Part shown: positions 8,883-18,591 of the stretch, one piece after another | Layout: the number at the start of each line of letters is the position of its first letter | Position numbering within the stretch: position 1 is the stretch's first letter | NCBI RefSeq assembly: GCF_002197845.1 | Contig: NZ_NIDE01000017.1 | Span: 790,712 to 854,711 of the forward strand | Source: Fimbriiglobus ruber | Lineage (GTDB): Bacteria; Planctomycetota; Planctomycetia; Gemmatales; Gemmataceae | DNA length: 64,000 nt | Reading direction: 5' to 3' | Notes under the pieces: generated by a model | What the model was told of the DNA's origin: nothing | Databases searched by the model: none | Seen by the model: only the letters and a program-made list of their open reading frames with translations | Position numbers and translations under genes: made by a program

Positions 8883-10001
8883 ATGAAAGTTCGTTACACG
8901 GTCCCGTCACTCGTTCTGGCCGCCGCCTCGGTGGGCGTTGTTTTCGCCACCTCGCGCGCGGACGACGCGGCGAAACAACTCGTCCCGCCGGCCCCGGTCG
9001 TCCCGGTAAAACTCGATCTGCCCGCGAAAAACTTCACCGAAACCCTGCCGGGGACCGAAGTGAAGTTCGAGATGGTGTACGTCCCCACCGGCGAATACAC
9101 GATGGGCAGCCCGGACGACGAGCCGGGCCGGGATGCGAACGAGGGGCCGCGGCGCAAGGTCAAGGTCAAGGCGTTCTGGCTGGGCAAGTGCGAAGTGACC
9201 TGGGACGAATACTACAAGTTTTGGAACGACGAGAAGCTGTTCATGGCCGGCGAGGTGCCCGAGGATTTGAAAAAGGTCCTCGGCCCGGACGCCATCACCA
9301 AGCCGACGAACACATTCGTCGATGAACTCTACGACCATGGCCGCGACGGCCACCCGGCCGTCTGCATGAGCCACCACGCGGCGATGATGTACTGCCACTG
9401 GCTGCGGTGGAAGACCAAGAAGGGCTACCGGCTGCCGACCGAGGCCGAATGGGAGTTTGCCTGCCGGGCCGGTCACGACGGCCCCTACGGGTTCGACAAG
9501 GCCGAGAAACTGGGCGACTATGCCTGGTACAAGGAAAACTCGGCCACCAAGGACAGCACCGACCCGAACAGCCGGCGGGCCGACGACGGCGAGCCGACCA
9601 CCCACAAAGTCGGGACCAAGAAGGCCAACAAGCTCGGTCTGCACGACATGCACGGCAACGTCAGCGAGTGGTGCCTCGACCAGTACGACCCGAAATTCCG
9701 CGAGTCCCTCCCGGCCGACAAAGTGATCCTCGGAGCGTTCAACAAGCCGACCGACAAGAAGTGGTCGCACGTGGTCCGTGGCGGGTCGTGGGCCGACCTG
9801 CCGACGGACCCGGTGAACCGCCTCCGCAGCGCCTCCCGCCGCGTGTCCGACCGGACGTGGATGAAAAACGACCCCCAGGTGCCGCGGAGCATCTGGTGGC
9901 TGACCAAGCTGGACGTGGTCGGGTTCCGCGTCTGCGTCCCGGTCGAAGAATACCCCGAACTCGTCGGCCTCAAGCCGATGGTCGAGAAGAAGCCGGACTG
10001 A
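8883..10001 (+). CDS. Exported SUMF1/FGE-fold protein
   Basis: A 372-residue protein starting at ATG 8883 with an N-terminal signal (VPSLVLAAASVGVVFATSRA). The formylglycine-enzyme fold is shown by FEMVYVPTGEYTMGSPDDE, GYRLPTEAEWEFACRAG, MHGNVSEWCLDQY, VVRGGSW and GFRVCVPVEE. The cysteine pair that follows GGSW in true formylglycine-generating enzymes is not there (GGSWADLPTDPVNRL). It is therefore more likely a binding or other SUMF1-fold protein than a sulfatase activator. No sulfatase lies beside it. Confidence 0.87.
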   Translation: MKVRYTVPSLVLAAASVGVVFATSRADDAAKQLVPPAPVVPVKLDLPAKNFTETLPGTEVKFEMVYVPTGEYTMGSPDDEPGRDANEGPRRKVKVKAFWLGKCEVTWDEYYKFWNDEKLFMAGEVPEDLKKVLGPDAITKPTNTFVDELYDHGRDGHPAVCMSHHAAMMYCHWLRWKTKKGYRLPTEAEWEFACRAGHDGPYGFDKAEKLGDYAWYKENSATKDSTDPNSRRADDGEPTTHKVGTKKANKLGLHDMHGNVSEWCLDQYDPKFRESLPADKVILGAFNKPTDKKWSHVVRGGSWADLPTDPVNRLRSASRRVSDRTWMKNDPQVPRSIWWLTKLDVVGFRVCVPVEEYPELVGLKPMVEKKPD

Positions 10002-10178
10002 CGTGATGCGGGGGTGATCCGGAAACGGACGATCCGCCCGCCCCGACCCCCGAAATCGACGGCGTACCCGGGCACGCGGCTGTGTGCCCGGCGGGCGCCC
10101 CGCGACGTTGAACGGTTCCGATTCGCTCTTGTGGTTCGTGCGTTCGTTTCCTCCCCGTGCTCTCCGGAGTTTCGTCAC

Positions 10179-11444
10179 ATGTCGACCACCGACCGCCGTG
10201 ATTTCCTCAAGACCGGCGCCGTCGCCGGCGCGGCCGCCGCGGCCGTTTCCTTGATCCCGACGGCCGTCCACGCCGCCGGCAACGACGTCATCAAAGTCGG
10301 CCTGATCGGCTGCGGCGGCCGCGGCAGCGGCGCCATCCACGACAGCCTGGAAGCCGACAAGTCGACCCAACTCTTCGCCGTCGCGGACTTCTTCGAAGAC
10401 CGGGCCAAGGGCGCGGTGAGCAACCTCCAGAAGAAGCAAGCCGACCGCGTCAACGTCGGCGAACGCGTCTTCCACGGACTCAACGGGTACAAGCAACTGC
10501 TCGAGTCCGGCGTCGACCTGGTGATCCTGGCCACCCCGCCCGGCTTCCGCCCGGTCCACCTGGAAGCGGCCGTGAAGGCCAACAAGCACATCTTCTGTGA
10601 AAAGCCGGTCGCCGTGGACGGCCCGGGCATCAAGAAGTGCCTGGAACTGGTCGAGGAGTCCAAGAAGAACGGCAAGGCGGTCGTCGCCGGCACCCAGCGC
10701 CGCCACCAGGCCGGGTACATCGAAACCATCAAGCAGATCAAGGACGGGGCGATCGGCGACATCGTCTCCGCCCGCTGCGCCTGGAACAACAACGGCATCT
10801 GGTTCAACGCCCGGAACGGGAGCGAAGCCGACGTCGCGTACCAAATCCGGAACTGGTACCACTACCTGTGGCTGTGCGGCGACCACATCGTCGAACAACA
10901 CGTCCACAACCTGGACGTGATCAACTGGGTCATGGGCGCCCACCCGGTCAAGGCGGTCGCGCTCGGCGGCCGCGGATTCGGCCGCAAGTCCGGCGCCCCG
11001 GAAGAAGTCGGGAACATCTGGGACCACTTCGCGGTCGAGTTCGAATACCCGAACGGCGTCCCCCTGTACAGCTACTGCGCCCACGTCCCGGGCATCGTCT
11101 CGGACGTGTCCGAGACCGTGTACGGCAGCAAGGGCCGGTCGCACGTCAACCGGTACTCGATCGGCAAGAAGCGGGTGTTCGAAGGCACCGAGATCAACCC
11201 GTACGTGCAAGAGCACATCGACCTGATCCAGAGCATCAAGGCCGGCAAGCCGCTCAACGAGCTGCAGTCCGTGACCGAGAGCACCATGACCGCGATCCTC
11301 GGCCGGACGGCCGCCTACTCGGGCCAGGTCGTCACCTGGGACCAGATGCTGAAGTCGACGAACAGCACGATGCCCGACGGGTTGACCGAGCAAACGGCCC
11401 TCAAGGTTCCGCCGGTCCCCGTCCCCGGCAAGTATAAGGTGTAA
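10179..11444 (+). CDS. Tat-exported Gfo/Idh/MocA-family oxidoreductase
   Basis: A 421-residue NAD(P)-dependent sugar oxidoreductase type. ATG 10179 begins a twin-arginine signal (TDRRDFLKTGAVAGAAAAA, cleavage near VHAAG). The Rossmann motif VGLIGCGGRGSG follows, then FCEKPVAVDGPG with the conserved EKP, and the C-terminal GFO_IDH_MocA half (HIVEQHVHNLDVINW). Planctomycetes carry many such exported paralogues whose substrates are mostly unknown. It lies in the same direction as the SUMF1-fold gene, 177 bases downstream. Confidence 0.9.
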   Translation: MSTTDRRDFLKTGAVAGAAAAAVSLIPTAVHAAGNDVIKVGLIGCGGRGSGAIHDSLEADKSTQLFAVADFFEDRAKGAVSNLQKKQADRVNVGERVFHGLNGYKQLLESGVDLVILATPPGFRPVHLEAAVKANKHIFCEKPVAVDGPGIKKCLELVEESKKNGKAVVAGTQRRHQAGYIETIKQIKDGAIGDIVSARCAWNNNGIWFNARNGSEADVAYQIRNWYHYLWLCGDHIVEQHVHNLDVINWVMGAHPVKAVALGGRGFGRKSGAPEEVGNIWDHFAVEFEYPNGVPLYSYCAHVPGIVSDVSETVYGSKGRSHVNRYSIGKKRVFEGTEINPYVQEHIDLIQSIKAGKPLNELQSVTESTMTAILGRTAAYSGQVVTWDQMLKSTNSTMPDGLTEQTALKVPPVPVPGKYKV

Positions 11445-11890
11445 GCGCTGAGGACGTTGCCCCATAGGGCTGGGTCGAAGGCGCAACGCGCGGGCGTGTC
11501 GATGTTCAGCGTGACTCAAACGCTGGAGATCGATACGCCCGTCGTTTTTTAGGATCACATTCCTGACATCAGACTAACCTCGAACACCCTCTGACTGGGA
11601 ACCGCCTCGGGAGCAACGACGTGCGACAACACGCGTCGACGAGCAGGCGGCAGGGAGTTTTTGCGCTTTTTGCGCCTACTATGCGTTTTGAGCAACTTTA
11701 ACGGGATTTGATAGCCTTGCATTGTCATGCAAATCGCCCCCGCCAGACATGTCCGGCGGGGGTGATTTGGTAAGCGGATGGCTGCTTGTGGCCCCCGCAA
11801 CCGGAGCCGAAAACAAGAAGGGCTTGTCCTGCGGCTCCGGTCAGGGGCCGCGCCTGGTCTGGCAGTCTTCTTCTGCAGCCCGCAACCGGC
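11445..11890. other. Intergenic region with a strong palindrome
   Basis: Between the oxidoreductase and the small membrane gene I see no coding sequence. It contains the near-perfect palindrome at 11731-11768 described separately. Confidence 0.6.
11731..11768. terminator. 38-bp near-perfect palindrome, possible bidirectional terminator
   Basis: AAATCGCCCCCGCC pairs with GGCGGGGGTGATTT around an inner GACATGTC palindrome; only one G-T and one A-C position break symmetry. It sits between convergent genes (10179-11444 plus, 11891-12220 minus) but 287 bases after the first stop. A protein-binding operator is also possible. Confidence 0.55.
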
Positions 11891-12220
11891 TTAGAATCGC
11901 CCCTGGAAGTCGTATCCGTGGTCTTGAAGCGTTGATCGGAGCCAAAAGTAGATGCCGACACCCAACAGGACCGCCCCAATCCCGATCGCGTAGGCGGCGG
12001 GCGTGGGCTTCTCGCGAGTGCCCATGACCGCGTTGGCGCGTTCGCCCAGCACGATGTACATCAAGCCGATGAGGCCGAGCGGAGCGAGGATCGCCCCCTT
12101 CAGGGACACCGAAACCGACGGCTCGCCGCGCCAGGCGGATTCGAGCGGTTGATAAATACAGAGATAACTGAGTACGCCGCCACCGATCAGCATCAAAACG
12201 CCAATGACTCGTTCCTTCAT
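11891..12220 (-). CDS. Small membrane protein of unknown function
   Basis: A 109-residue protein with three hydrophobic segments: about residues 5-23 (VIGVLMLIGGGVLSYLCIY), 43-60 (GAILAPLGLIGLMYIVLG) and 76-95 (AYAIGIGAVLLGVGIYFWL). ATG at 12220 is preceded by GGGAGAAGC. No known motif was recognised. Third-position GC fits the neighbours, so it is probably real. Confidence 0.65.
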   Translation of the reverse strand: MKERVIGVLMLIGGGVLSYLCIYQPLESAWRGEPSVSVSLKGAILAPLGLIGLMYIVLGERANAVMGTREKPTPAAYAIGIGAVLLGVGIYFWLRSTLQDHGYDFQGRF

Positions 12221-12669
12221 AAAGCTTCTCCCGAGTGTTTATGAGACTTCCAGTCGCGAGACAAAGCACGATAGGATACCGCAAGACGTTCTCGTGCAGC
12301 AAGTCAATCTTCTCGGCCGAACGACAACTCCCGGCCGATCTCCGATCCGGTATTGGCCCGGTCGATCCTGGCCCGGAATGCGATTACTGATTTGTGGTTA
12401 TTTCGCTTCCTTTCGTCGGCTTTCGTTTTAAAGCGAACTTTCCGAGCACAGCCCCAGGCGCGTTTCGGATTTTCGACCCCGCCATGTGCCCTCAGCCCCG
12501 ACGTATGCCCCTTCCAAAATGTCGGTAATTGACAAGGTGGGAACTCGGGGCTGCCGTCCGGCGCCGCATTTTGGGCAAAACCGCTACACTCGCATCTCCT
12601 GTTCCGCCGATCTTGTAGAATGTCTGCTACGCATTCCCCGAATCTGTTCGTTTAGACGAGGCCCGTGCC
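12221..12669. other. Intergenic region upstream of metK
   Basis: No gene is supported. It must hold promoters for the divergent small membrane gene and metK. A TTGACA hexamer is at 12529-12534, but no good -10 box sits at the right distance. I did not recognise any S-adenosylmethionine riboswitch fold by eye. Confidence 0.5.
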
Positions 12670-13866
12670 GTGAGTGCCGACCGATACCTGTTCACGAGCG
12701 AATCCGTCTCCATGGGGCACCCGGACAAGGTGGCCGACCAGATCAGCGACGCGATCCTCGACTTCTGCCTATCGCACGACCGCATGAGCCGGGTCGCGTG
12801 CGAGACGCTGGTGACGACCGACCACTGCACGGTGGCCGGCGAGATCACCACGAAAGCCCCGCTGACCCGCGTGAACGTGGACAAACTGGTCCGCGACGCG
12901 ATCACCGAGATCGGCTATACCGACCCCCGGATCGGCTTCGCGGCCGAGACCTGCCAGGTGAACTGCCTGATCCACGCCCAGTCGCCGGACATCTCGGTCG
13001 GCGTGGACACCGGCGGCGCCGGCGACCAGGGGATGATGTTCGGCTTCGCCTGCGACGAGACGCGGACGCTCATGCCGCTGCCGATCTACCTCTCCCACCG
13101 GTTGGTCGAGAACCACGCGGCCATGCGGCGGGACGGCCGGCTCAAGTGGCTGCGGCCGGACGCCAAGAGTCAAGTCACCGTCGAGTACAACGCGGACGGC
13201 AGCCCGCACCGGATCACCACCGTCGTCCTCAGCACCCAGCACGACGAGACCGTGCTGGAAGCGGACAAGAAGCGGATGACGGACGCGGCCCGGAAAGAAA
13301 TCGTCGAGAAACTCGTTCTCCCGACGCTCCAGGCCGAGCGAGCCGACCTGCTCAAGGGCGACATCACCTACCACATCAACCCGACCGGCATCTTCCTCGA
13401 AGGCGGCCCCCACGGCGACTGCGGCTTGACCGGCCGGAAGATCATCGTGGACACCTACGGCGGCCGCGGCCGGCACGGCGGCGGGGCGTTCAGCGGCAAG
13501 GACCCGACCAAGGTCGACCGCTCGGCCGCGTACATGGCCCGGTACATCGCGAAGAACATCGTCGCGGCCCGGCTGGCCAAGCAGTGCGAAGTCCAACTCA
13601 GCTACGCGATCGGCTACCCGGACCCGCTCTCCGTCTGGGTAAGCACCTTCGGCACGGTCGCCCCCGGCGTCACCGAACACAAGCTCATTGGCCTGATCCG
13701 CGACCATTTCAAGCTGACCCCGAAGGGGATCATCGAGACCCTCGACTTGCGCCGCCCGATCTACCGGGAGACCGCCCGGCACGGCCACTTCGGCCGCGAG
13801 CGGCCGGAGTTCACCTGGGAAAAGACCGACAAGGCCGAAGCGCTGCGGAAGGCCGCGGGCGTCTGA
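12670..13866 (+). CDS. metK: S-adenosylmethionine synthase
   Basis: A 398-residue cytosolic enzyme that makes S-adenosylmethionine from ATP and methionine. The start is GTG 12670, with GAGG about 10 bases upstream; [20 protein letters not shown] is the expected N-terminus. Signature motifs include [44 protein letters not shown] and [20 protein letters not shown]. The length is standard. metH (41537-45115) supplies its substrate pathway but is far away in its own unit. Confidence 0.97.
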   Translation: MSADRYLFTSESVSMGHPDKVADQISDAILDFCLSHDRMSRVACETLVTTDHCTVAGEITTKAPLTRVNVDKLVRDAITEIGYTDPRIGFAAETCQVNCLIHAQSPDISVGVDTGGAGDQGMMFGFACDETRTLMPLPIYLSHRLVENHAAMRRDGRLKWLRPDAKSQVTVEYNADGSPHRITTVVLSTQHDETVLEADKKRMTDAARKEIVEKLVLPTLQAERADLLKGDITYHINPTGIFLEGGPHGDCGLTGRKIIVDTYGGRGRHGGGAFSGKDPTKVDRSAAYMARYIAKNIVAARLAKQCEVQLSYAIGYPDPLSVWVSTFGTVAPGVTEHKLIGLIRDHFKLTPKGIIETLDLRRPIYRETARHGHFGRERPEFTWEKTDKAEALRKAAGV

Positions 13867-13897
13867 TCGAAGAAGATTTGAAAAACCCTGATTGCGT

Positions 13898-13929
13898 CGG
13901 GCGTCCGGGCCAGTTGTCCGGGCGCCCGT
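13898..13929 (+). terminator. Intrinsic-type terminator after metK
   Basis: CGGGCGTCCGG (13898-13908) pairs with CCGGGCGCCCG (13919-13929) with one mismatch, and TTTTCATTTC follows. It begins 32 bases after the metK stop. Confidence 0.75.
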
Positions 13930-13974
13930 TTTCATTTCACGACTTCGCATCGGTGGTCAACCGAAGCCACAGAA

Positions 13975-15222
13975 TCACCACGCCCGATAACGGTACGCCC
14001 AAACGGTCGTGCCGTCGATCACGACCAACACATTCGCCGCCTCATCGACGTACCCCAGTCGCTTGCCCCCGGTCGGCATCGGGGCGCCTTCCGGAGCCAG
14101 TTTCGTCCACGTCGCCTTGTCCGGGTCGTAGGCCCAAAGCGTGTTCGTCTCGAACTGCACGAGTAACCCGTGGCCGCTGGGCGGGTCGCGGTACATCACC
14201 GCCCGGGCGTCGTGGCCGAACGGGGTCTTGCCGTCGTCTTTGCTCCCGGTGCGGACTTTCTTCCACTCCACCTTCCGGGTGTCGAGGTGGCAGGTGTCGT
14301 AGTGCCGGTGGACGACGACGAGTTTCCGCACCGGGTCGTAGTAGCCGATCTGCTCCGGTTCCGGCGACTCCTTCTCGAACGCCACCCCGCCGCCGTTCGC
14401 TTTGAGGTCGGTCCACGCGTCTTTCTCGAAATCGTGGAGCCAGGTGCCGCGCATCTGCCAGTTGTTCGCGTGCCAGATGCTGCCGCCCAGTTCGGGGATG
14501 TACTCCAGCATGCCGCCGAAGATGGCGACCGGGTACGGCTTCGCGGCCTTGAACGGCTTCCACTTCGCGTCGGCCGGGTAAAAGGCCCAGAGCGGCGGGC
14601 CCGCGTAAAGGTCGGCCGGGTCGCCACCGAGGTCTTTCACCGCCTTCTTCCGGTCGGTGACCCACGTGTTCATGAACAACAGGGCCTTGTGCCTGGGGTC
14701 GTAAGTCAGGCCCCACCACGTATGGGCGATGATTGCCGGTCCGCCCCGTTTCGTGATGAGAATGCCGTCCTTGAACTCGACGTCGGACGTGTCCTTGCCG
14801 AGGTCGGTGTACCCGCGGGCGTTGTCCGGGGCGTACAGCATGGTCCAGGTGAGTGAGGGCAGGTCGAATTCCCACACGTCGTTGAGCCGGTGCGGGACGG
14901 CGTGGTTGGCCCCGCAGAAGAGAGCTCGCTTGCGGTCCGGTGCCCAGCACATTTTGTTGGTGAAGTCCCGACCCCGCGGCCCCGTCTTGTGCAGGTCGTA
15001 CTTGCGGGCGGTGTCGTTGAACTCGCCGACCACGTCGGCTTTACCGAGGAGGACCGCGTGGTTCGGCTTGAGGGCAGCCAGCGTGTCGGCGACGACTGCT
15101 TTCGGTCCCGGGGGGGCCGCGGTCGCGTCACCGGGTGTCAGGCTGAGATTCAGGGCGAGGGCCAACGAGCCGCCCTGCAAGAAAGTCCGCCGATCGACGG
15201 GGAGTGGAGTGGTGGCCAACAT
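13975..15222 (-). CDS. Tat-exported kelch-like beta-propeller protein
   Basis: A 415-residue protein with a twin-arginine signal (DRRTFLQGGSLALALNLSL). The body repeats kelch-type blades, each with a W-x-Y/F-D pattern: NDVWEFDLPSLTWTML, GLTYDPRHKALLFMN, LWAFYPADAKWKPF, GTWLHDFEKDAWTDL and NTLWAYDPDKATWTKL. These predict a secreted beta-propeller. No catalytic motif was recognised. It is convergent with metK and lies 148 bases from the kinase-like gene upstream. Confidence 0.8.
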   Translation of the reverse strand: MLATTPLPVDRRTFLQGGSLALALNLSLTPGDATAAPPGPKAVVADTLAALKPNHAVLLGKADVVGEFNDTARKYDLHKTGPRGRDFTNKMCWAPDRKRALFCGANHAVPHRLNDVWEFDLPSLTWTMLYAPDNARGYTDLGKDTSDVEFKDGILITKRGGPAIIAHTWWGLTYDPRHKALLFMNTWVTDRKKAVKDLGGDPADLYAGPPLWAFYPADAKWKPFKAAKPYPVAIFGGMLEYIPELGGSIWHANNWQMRGTWLHDFEKDAWTDLKANGGGVAFEKESPEPEQIGYYDPVRKLVVVHRHYDTCHLDTRKVEWKKVRTGSKDDGKTPFGHDARAVMYRDPPSGHGLLVQFETNTLWAYDPDKATWTKLAPEGAPMPTGGKRLGYVDEAANVLVVIDGTTVWAYRYRAW

Positions 15223-15370
15223 GCTCGTGCTACCGGGAAAGGAGTGGGGGAAGGTGGTGCGATTGTAACCTGCGGCCGAGTCGGAGGAACAGGGGCTCCC
15301 GACCGGATCGAATTGGCGTCACACAGCAGCGGCAGCGGTAGCCAGAGTGGCCGGTCTGCTCCAGGTCCGG

Positions 15371-16855
15371 CTACCAGATCGTGCGATCGGTCACCACCCG
15401 CAGGTTCACCTCGGCCTGCTCCCATTCGGCGCAGGCTTTCTTGATTTCCGGACCCAGTTTGTCGAGTTCCGCCCGACAAGCCGGTGCCAGCATCTCCAGG
15501 GCCGCGACCTGCTGATCGAGTCGCGTGAGAATCTGTTGATGACGCTTGCGAAATTGAAGGACAATAGCCCCGCGCTCGGCAGGGAGAGTGACGCGCAAGG
15601 GGCCGGCTTGACCCGCCGCATTCGCGCTCTCTGACAGTCTCGCCATCTCGGTCCGGTACCGGGCCGTCAGGGCCATGCATTCCGCGATCAACTCCCGCGT
15701 CGATTGACCCAGGGCGGTGTGATCCCGGCGATACCGGCCGACGATCGACTTCCATTTCCATTCGAGTGTGAAGAGGGCGTCGTATGCGTAATCGTGGACC
15801 CTTTGACGGCACGAGCGTTCGTAGAGGTCCGGTGGGTACCGGAAGAAGGCGGCCAAGGCTACCCCGAACAACACCAGGCACAACATGCCTATGAAACAAA
15901 GGACTCCGTAAAAAATGCCGACGGGGATCGCGATCACGCCGAGCCCGAGGCACGCGTAAATCGTGACGGTCGCGATGGGGAGGTTGCCGTTGTCCGGCAA
16001 CGGCTCCGCGGCCGGTCGGGTGGCGGGAAAGAACGCGGCGCGCTCGTAAGGGAAATCGACCATGCGGACGGCCGCCAGGCGCCGTTGAACGGCCCGCAGC
16101 TTGTCTTCGTCCACGACGAACGTGCTGCCGATGTCGGCCACACCGAAGTAATACTCCGGCCCACCCGTTGCCGCCAACCGGCACCAGACACAGCCCCGGG
16201 CTCCCGGCCAATACTTGTGCCCGGCGTCGGCCGCACATTCGACGGCACTCTGCTCCAGTCGCTGCAGCGCGGGCACCCACTCGGCCGCCCGCGGGCGGGC
16301 GTCGGCTTCACTCCCGCGCTCGAACGCCCGGCGAAAAAGGGTGCCGATCTCGGGCGGGACGTCGGCGAGGGCCGGTGTGTGCGGCGGCGGAGCCATCCCC
16401 CACGAACCGGCTGCCGGGCCGTGCGCGAAGCGGAACTCGGCGATCAACTGCTCGAACGGTGGGTCTCCGGCGCCGGAATAAACGCCAGCGTAAGGGTGGC
16501 GGCCGACGAACAACAATTGAAAGATCAGGACCGCCAGCCCGAACCGGTCGTGGTTTTCCGCCCGCACCAACCCGCGGAGCGGTCGGCCCTGTAACTCAGG
16601 CGGGATGTAGTGCGGCAGGCCGACTTCGCACAGGTATTGTTTGCCGCCGGCCCGGACCTGGAACGAGTCACAGTCGACCAGTCGCACGATCGCTTGCGGC
16701 GAGACGTGGGCGTTCCGCATTTGCACGTCGCCGATCAGGCACCCGGCGCTGTGGACCGCGTCGAACGCGGCGGCGAGGTTGCGGGCGGCCCGCAACTGGA
16801 AGGTCCACCCGGCACGGGGGAAGTGTTTGAGGCGTTCGATCGGGTGGTAGAGGTA
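15371..16855 (-). pseudogene. C-terminal half of a kinase-like membrane protein (COG4248-like), downstream of an in-frame TAG
   Basis: The frame from 16855 reads without a break into YLYHPIERLKHFPRAGW, then the catalytic region HSAGCLIGDVQMRNAHV and VRLVDCDSFQV (HRD replaced, DFG seen as DCD). PPELQGRPLRGLVRAENHDR, the kinase C-lobe, two adjacent membrane segments near IATVTIYACLGLGVIAIPV and LCLVLFGVALAAFF, and a C-terminal helical region (about 150 residues, ending VTDRTIW) follow. The architecture resembles the COG4248 proteins with kinase-like domains. No start with a good ribosome site is evident inside, so alone it would lack the ATP-binding lobe. Confidence 0.78.
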
Positions 16856-17152
16856 CTAGAGTTCCTGGTAGTCGATCAGCCGCGGCATGACGAAACCGAC
16901 GACCTGCCGCGACCCGGCACCCGTCAGAAGTTGGCACGGCCACGCGGCCACCGTGAGCAGGTCCGGGTTCACCAGCCCCACCATGGCCGTCAGCTTTTCC
17001 ACCGTCTGGGCGGTCGGCGGCTTATGGTAAATCTTCGCCACGCGGTCGGGGTCGTTCGGAAGTGTGTAAACGGCCCCCTCGCCGCCCGTGGCCAACAGAC
17101 GATCGAGGGGGAACGAGCAGCCGGACGCATCGACCAGCGGGGGTGGGGTCAT
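16856..17152 (-). pseudogene. N-terminal lobe of the same kinase-like protein, ending at TAG
   Basis: ATG 17152 begins a 98-residue piece with the glycine-rich loop LLATGGEGAVYTLPND, the VAIK-like Lys segment DRVAKIYHKPP, and the hinge region VVGFVMPRLIDYQEL. The TAG at 16856-16858 is in frame with the rest of the kinase. A single base change (for example back to CAG, AAG or GAG) would give a protein of about 594 residues. Mutation, sequencing error and suppression all remain possible. Confidence 0.78.
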
Positions 17153-17181
17153 GGCCGGAGGGCGCCGTCAGAAGGAAATAT

Positions 17182-17322
17182 TTAGCCACAGAGGTCACAG
17201 AGAACACAGAGAGGGAAGAGAGTCGTTCAGACCGTCCTCCCGTTTCGGGAAGTGAACCGAATTGTCCCACTCATCGCGTCGTTCTTTTCTCTCTCTGTGT
17301 TCTCTGTGACCTCTGTGGCTAA
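17182..17322. repeat. Foldback element B, copy 1: perfect 32-nt inverted repeat
   Basis: TTAGCCACAGAGGTCACAGA and the following bases to 17213 are the exact reverse complement of 17291-17322, with a 77-base spacer. Related arms occur at 56944-56967 and 57335-57358. It lies upstream of the kinase start. Confidence 0.9.
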
Positions 17323-17353
17323 TTGAATCCCTATTTTTCTAGAGACTTTGGCA

Positions 17354-17652
17354 TCATGGGTGATCGGATTCGGACTTCGATCGCTCGTGGTGCAGGACTT
17401 TCATACTGCTGTCGCGTGCAGTGGCGTGCCGTTCCCGCCGCATATCCAGCGACAGGCGCTGTTCCAAGTGGCGCTTGGTCCGGGCGCTGTAGATGCTGTT
17501 CTGTGCTTTGCGGAACCGCCGATTCGCTCGCTCCACCGCGTTACTCGTCGCGCCCAGTAATTTGTCATCCAAGATGACAGTGCCTTCTCCAGTGTCGGGC
17601 TCTTCGCTTTGTCGAGACTCTGGCCCAATTTTTGGCTTGGTTCAACCAGCAA
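17354..17652 (-). pseudogene. C-terminal remnant of a transposase, frameshifted
   Basis: The minus strand reads LGQSLDKAKSPTLEKALS in one frame, then DDKLLGATSNAVERANRRFR and SIYSARTKRHLEQRLSLDM in another. One missing base near 17577 would join them. The NAVER segment with the conserved Glu and the Arg-rich tail look like the end of a DDE transposase. I cannot name the IS family, and no ends were found. Confidence 0.7.
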
Positions 17653-17889
17653 GGTAGCAGGGCCACACTTTGGGGCGTCGATAACAGTCCCGGAAGATGC
17701 CGCAACCGGCTATGGAGAAGGATGTTCCATCAGAATCGCCATGATCGTCAGGCATCAAAAAGTATAACCCTGATCTGAACCAAGCCTTTTTATTTTTTAA
17801 TCTGACAGGCACCTCCGATTACGTTTTTAACGAATCAATCTGATGCTGTGTCAGATTGACTCGCATCGCCAAATTGCCCGGAGGTTGTA
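17653..17889. other. Non-coding leader upstream of the 45-residue-repeat gene, with a dyad
   Basis: No gene is seen. CAATCTGA (17836-17843) and TCAGATTG (17851-17858) form a perfect dyad 31 bases before the ATG at 17890, and another AATCTGACA occurs near 17800. This could be an operator or a 5' leader hairpin. Confidence 0.4.
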
Positions 17890-18579
17890 ATGCCCCGTAT
17901 CACCGCCCTCGCCCTACTCGCCGCAATCGTCACCCTGACTATGGCCGACACCGCCAGTGCCTTCGGCCATCGCCGATACCAGTACCAGTACCAAGGCCCA
18001 ACCTGCTACTCGCTCCCGGTCTACGTCCCGGTCCCGTATGCTGACCCCTGCGGCCAACCGGCTTGGCTGGTGGGCGATCAGACCCCCGTCATTGGCGGGA
18101 TCGTGACGGTCGACGCGAGCCAAGGCGTCCAGGGAGGAACCCAAACCGCGGCGACCGAGCCGACCCCCGCCGAACTGGCGAACTGGCAGAAGATGCTAGA
18201 CGCCAAGTACGTCACCCCGGAGCAACTGGTCGACTACAAGAAGGCCAACGCCGCCGAACGGGCCAAGTTCTACGCCGACTTCATGAAGGCCCAGCCGACA
18301 GACGCCGAGATAGCGAACTGGAATGAGATGCTCAAGGAAAAGTACGTGACGGCAGCCCAACTGACCGAGTACAAGAAGGTCAGCACCGCCGAACGGGCCA
18401 AGTTCTACGCCGACTTCAAGAAGGCTCAGCCGACAGACGCCGAGATGGCGAACTGGGCGGAAATGGTGAACGCCAAGTACGTCACCTCGGAGCAACTGGC
18501 TGACTTCAAGAAGGCCAGCACCGCCGATCGGGCCAAGTTCTACGCCGACTTCAAGAAGGCTAAGAAGGACGACAAGTAA
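17890..18579 (+). CDS. Exported protein with three 45-residue repeats
   Basis: A 229-residue protein. ATG 17890 has GGAGG 9-13 bases upstream and a signal peptide (ITALALLAAIVTLTMADTASA). A Tyr/Pro-rich linker follows, then three tandem repeats from about residue 92: each has PTxAExANWxxM, then AKYVT or EKYVT, then QLxxYKK or QLxDFKK, then ERAKFYADF (DRAKFYADF in the third). Helical, highly charged repeats suggest a binding or structural role. I recognise no family. A GC-rich palindrome follows the stop. Confidence 0.8.
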   Translation: MPRITALALLAAIVTLTMADTASAFGHRRYQYQYQGPTCYSLPVYVPVPYADPCGQPAWLVGDQTPVIGGIVTVDASQGVQGGTQTAATEPTPAELANWQKMLDAKYVTPEQLVDYKKANAAERAKFYADFMKAQPTDAEIANWNEMLKEKYVTAAQLTEYKKVSTAERAKFYADFKKAQPTDAEMANWAEMVNAKYVTSEQLADFKKASTADRAKFYADFKKAKKDDK

Positions 18580-18591
18580 CTTGTGCCGGTT

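Noticed and set aside
8907-11558. An 883-residue open frame on the minus strand
   Set aside because: It lies wholly opposite the SUMF1-fold and Gfo/Idh genes, whose motifs are strong, and its protein is compositionally odd. It is a high-GC shadow frame.
12221-12669. Possible S-adenosylmethionine riboswitch before metK
   Set aside because: No recognisable SAM-I, SAM-II or SAM-IV fold was found by eye; a covariance-model scan would be needed.
12769-13950. 393-residue minus-strand frame opposite metK
   Set aside because: The metK reading frame is certain; the antisense frame is a GC effect.
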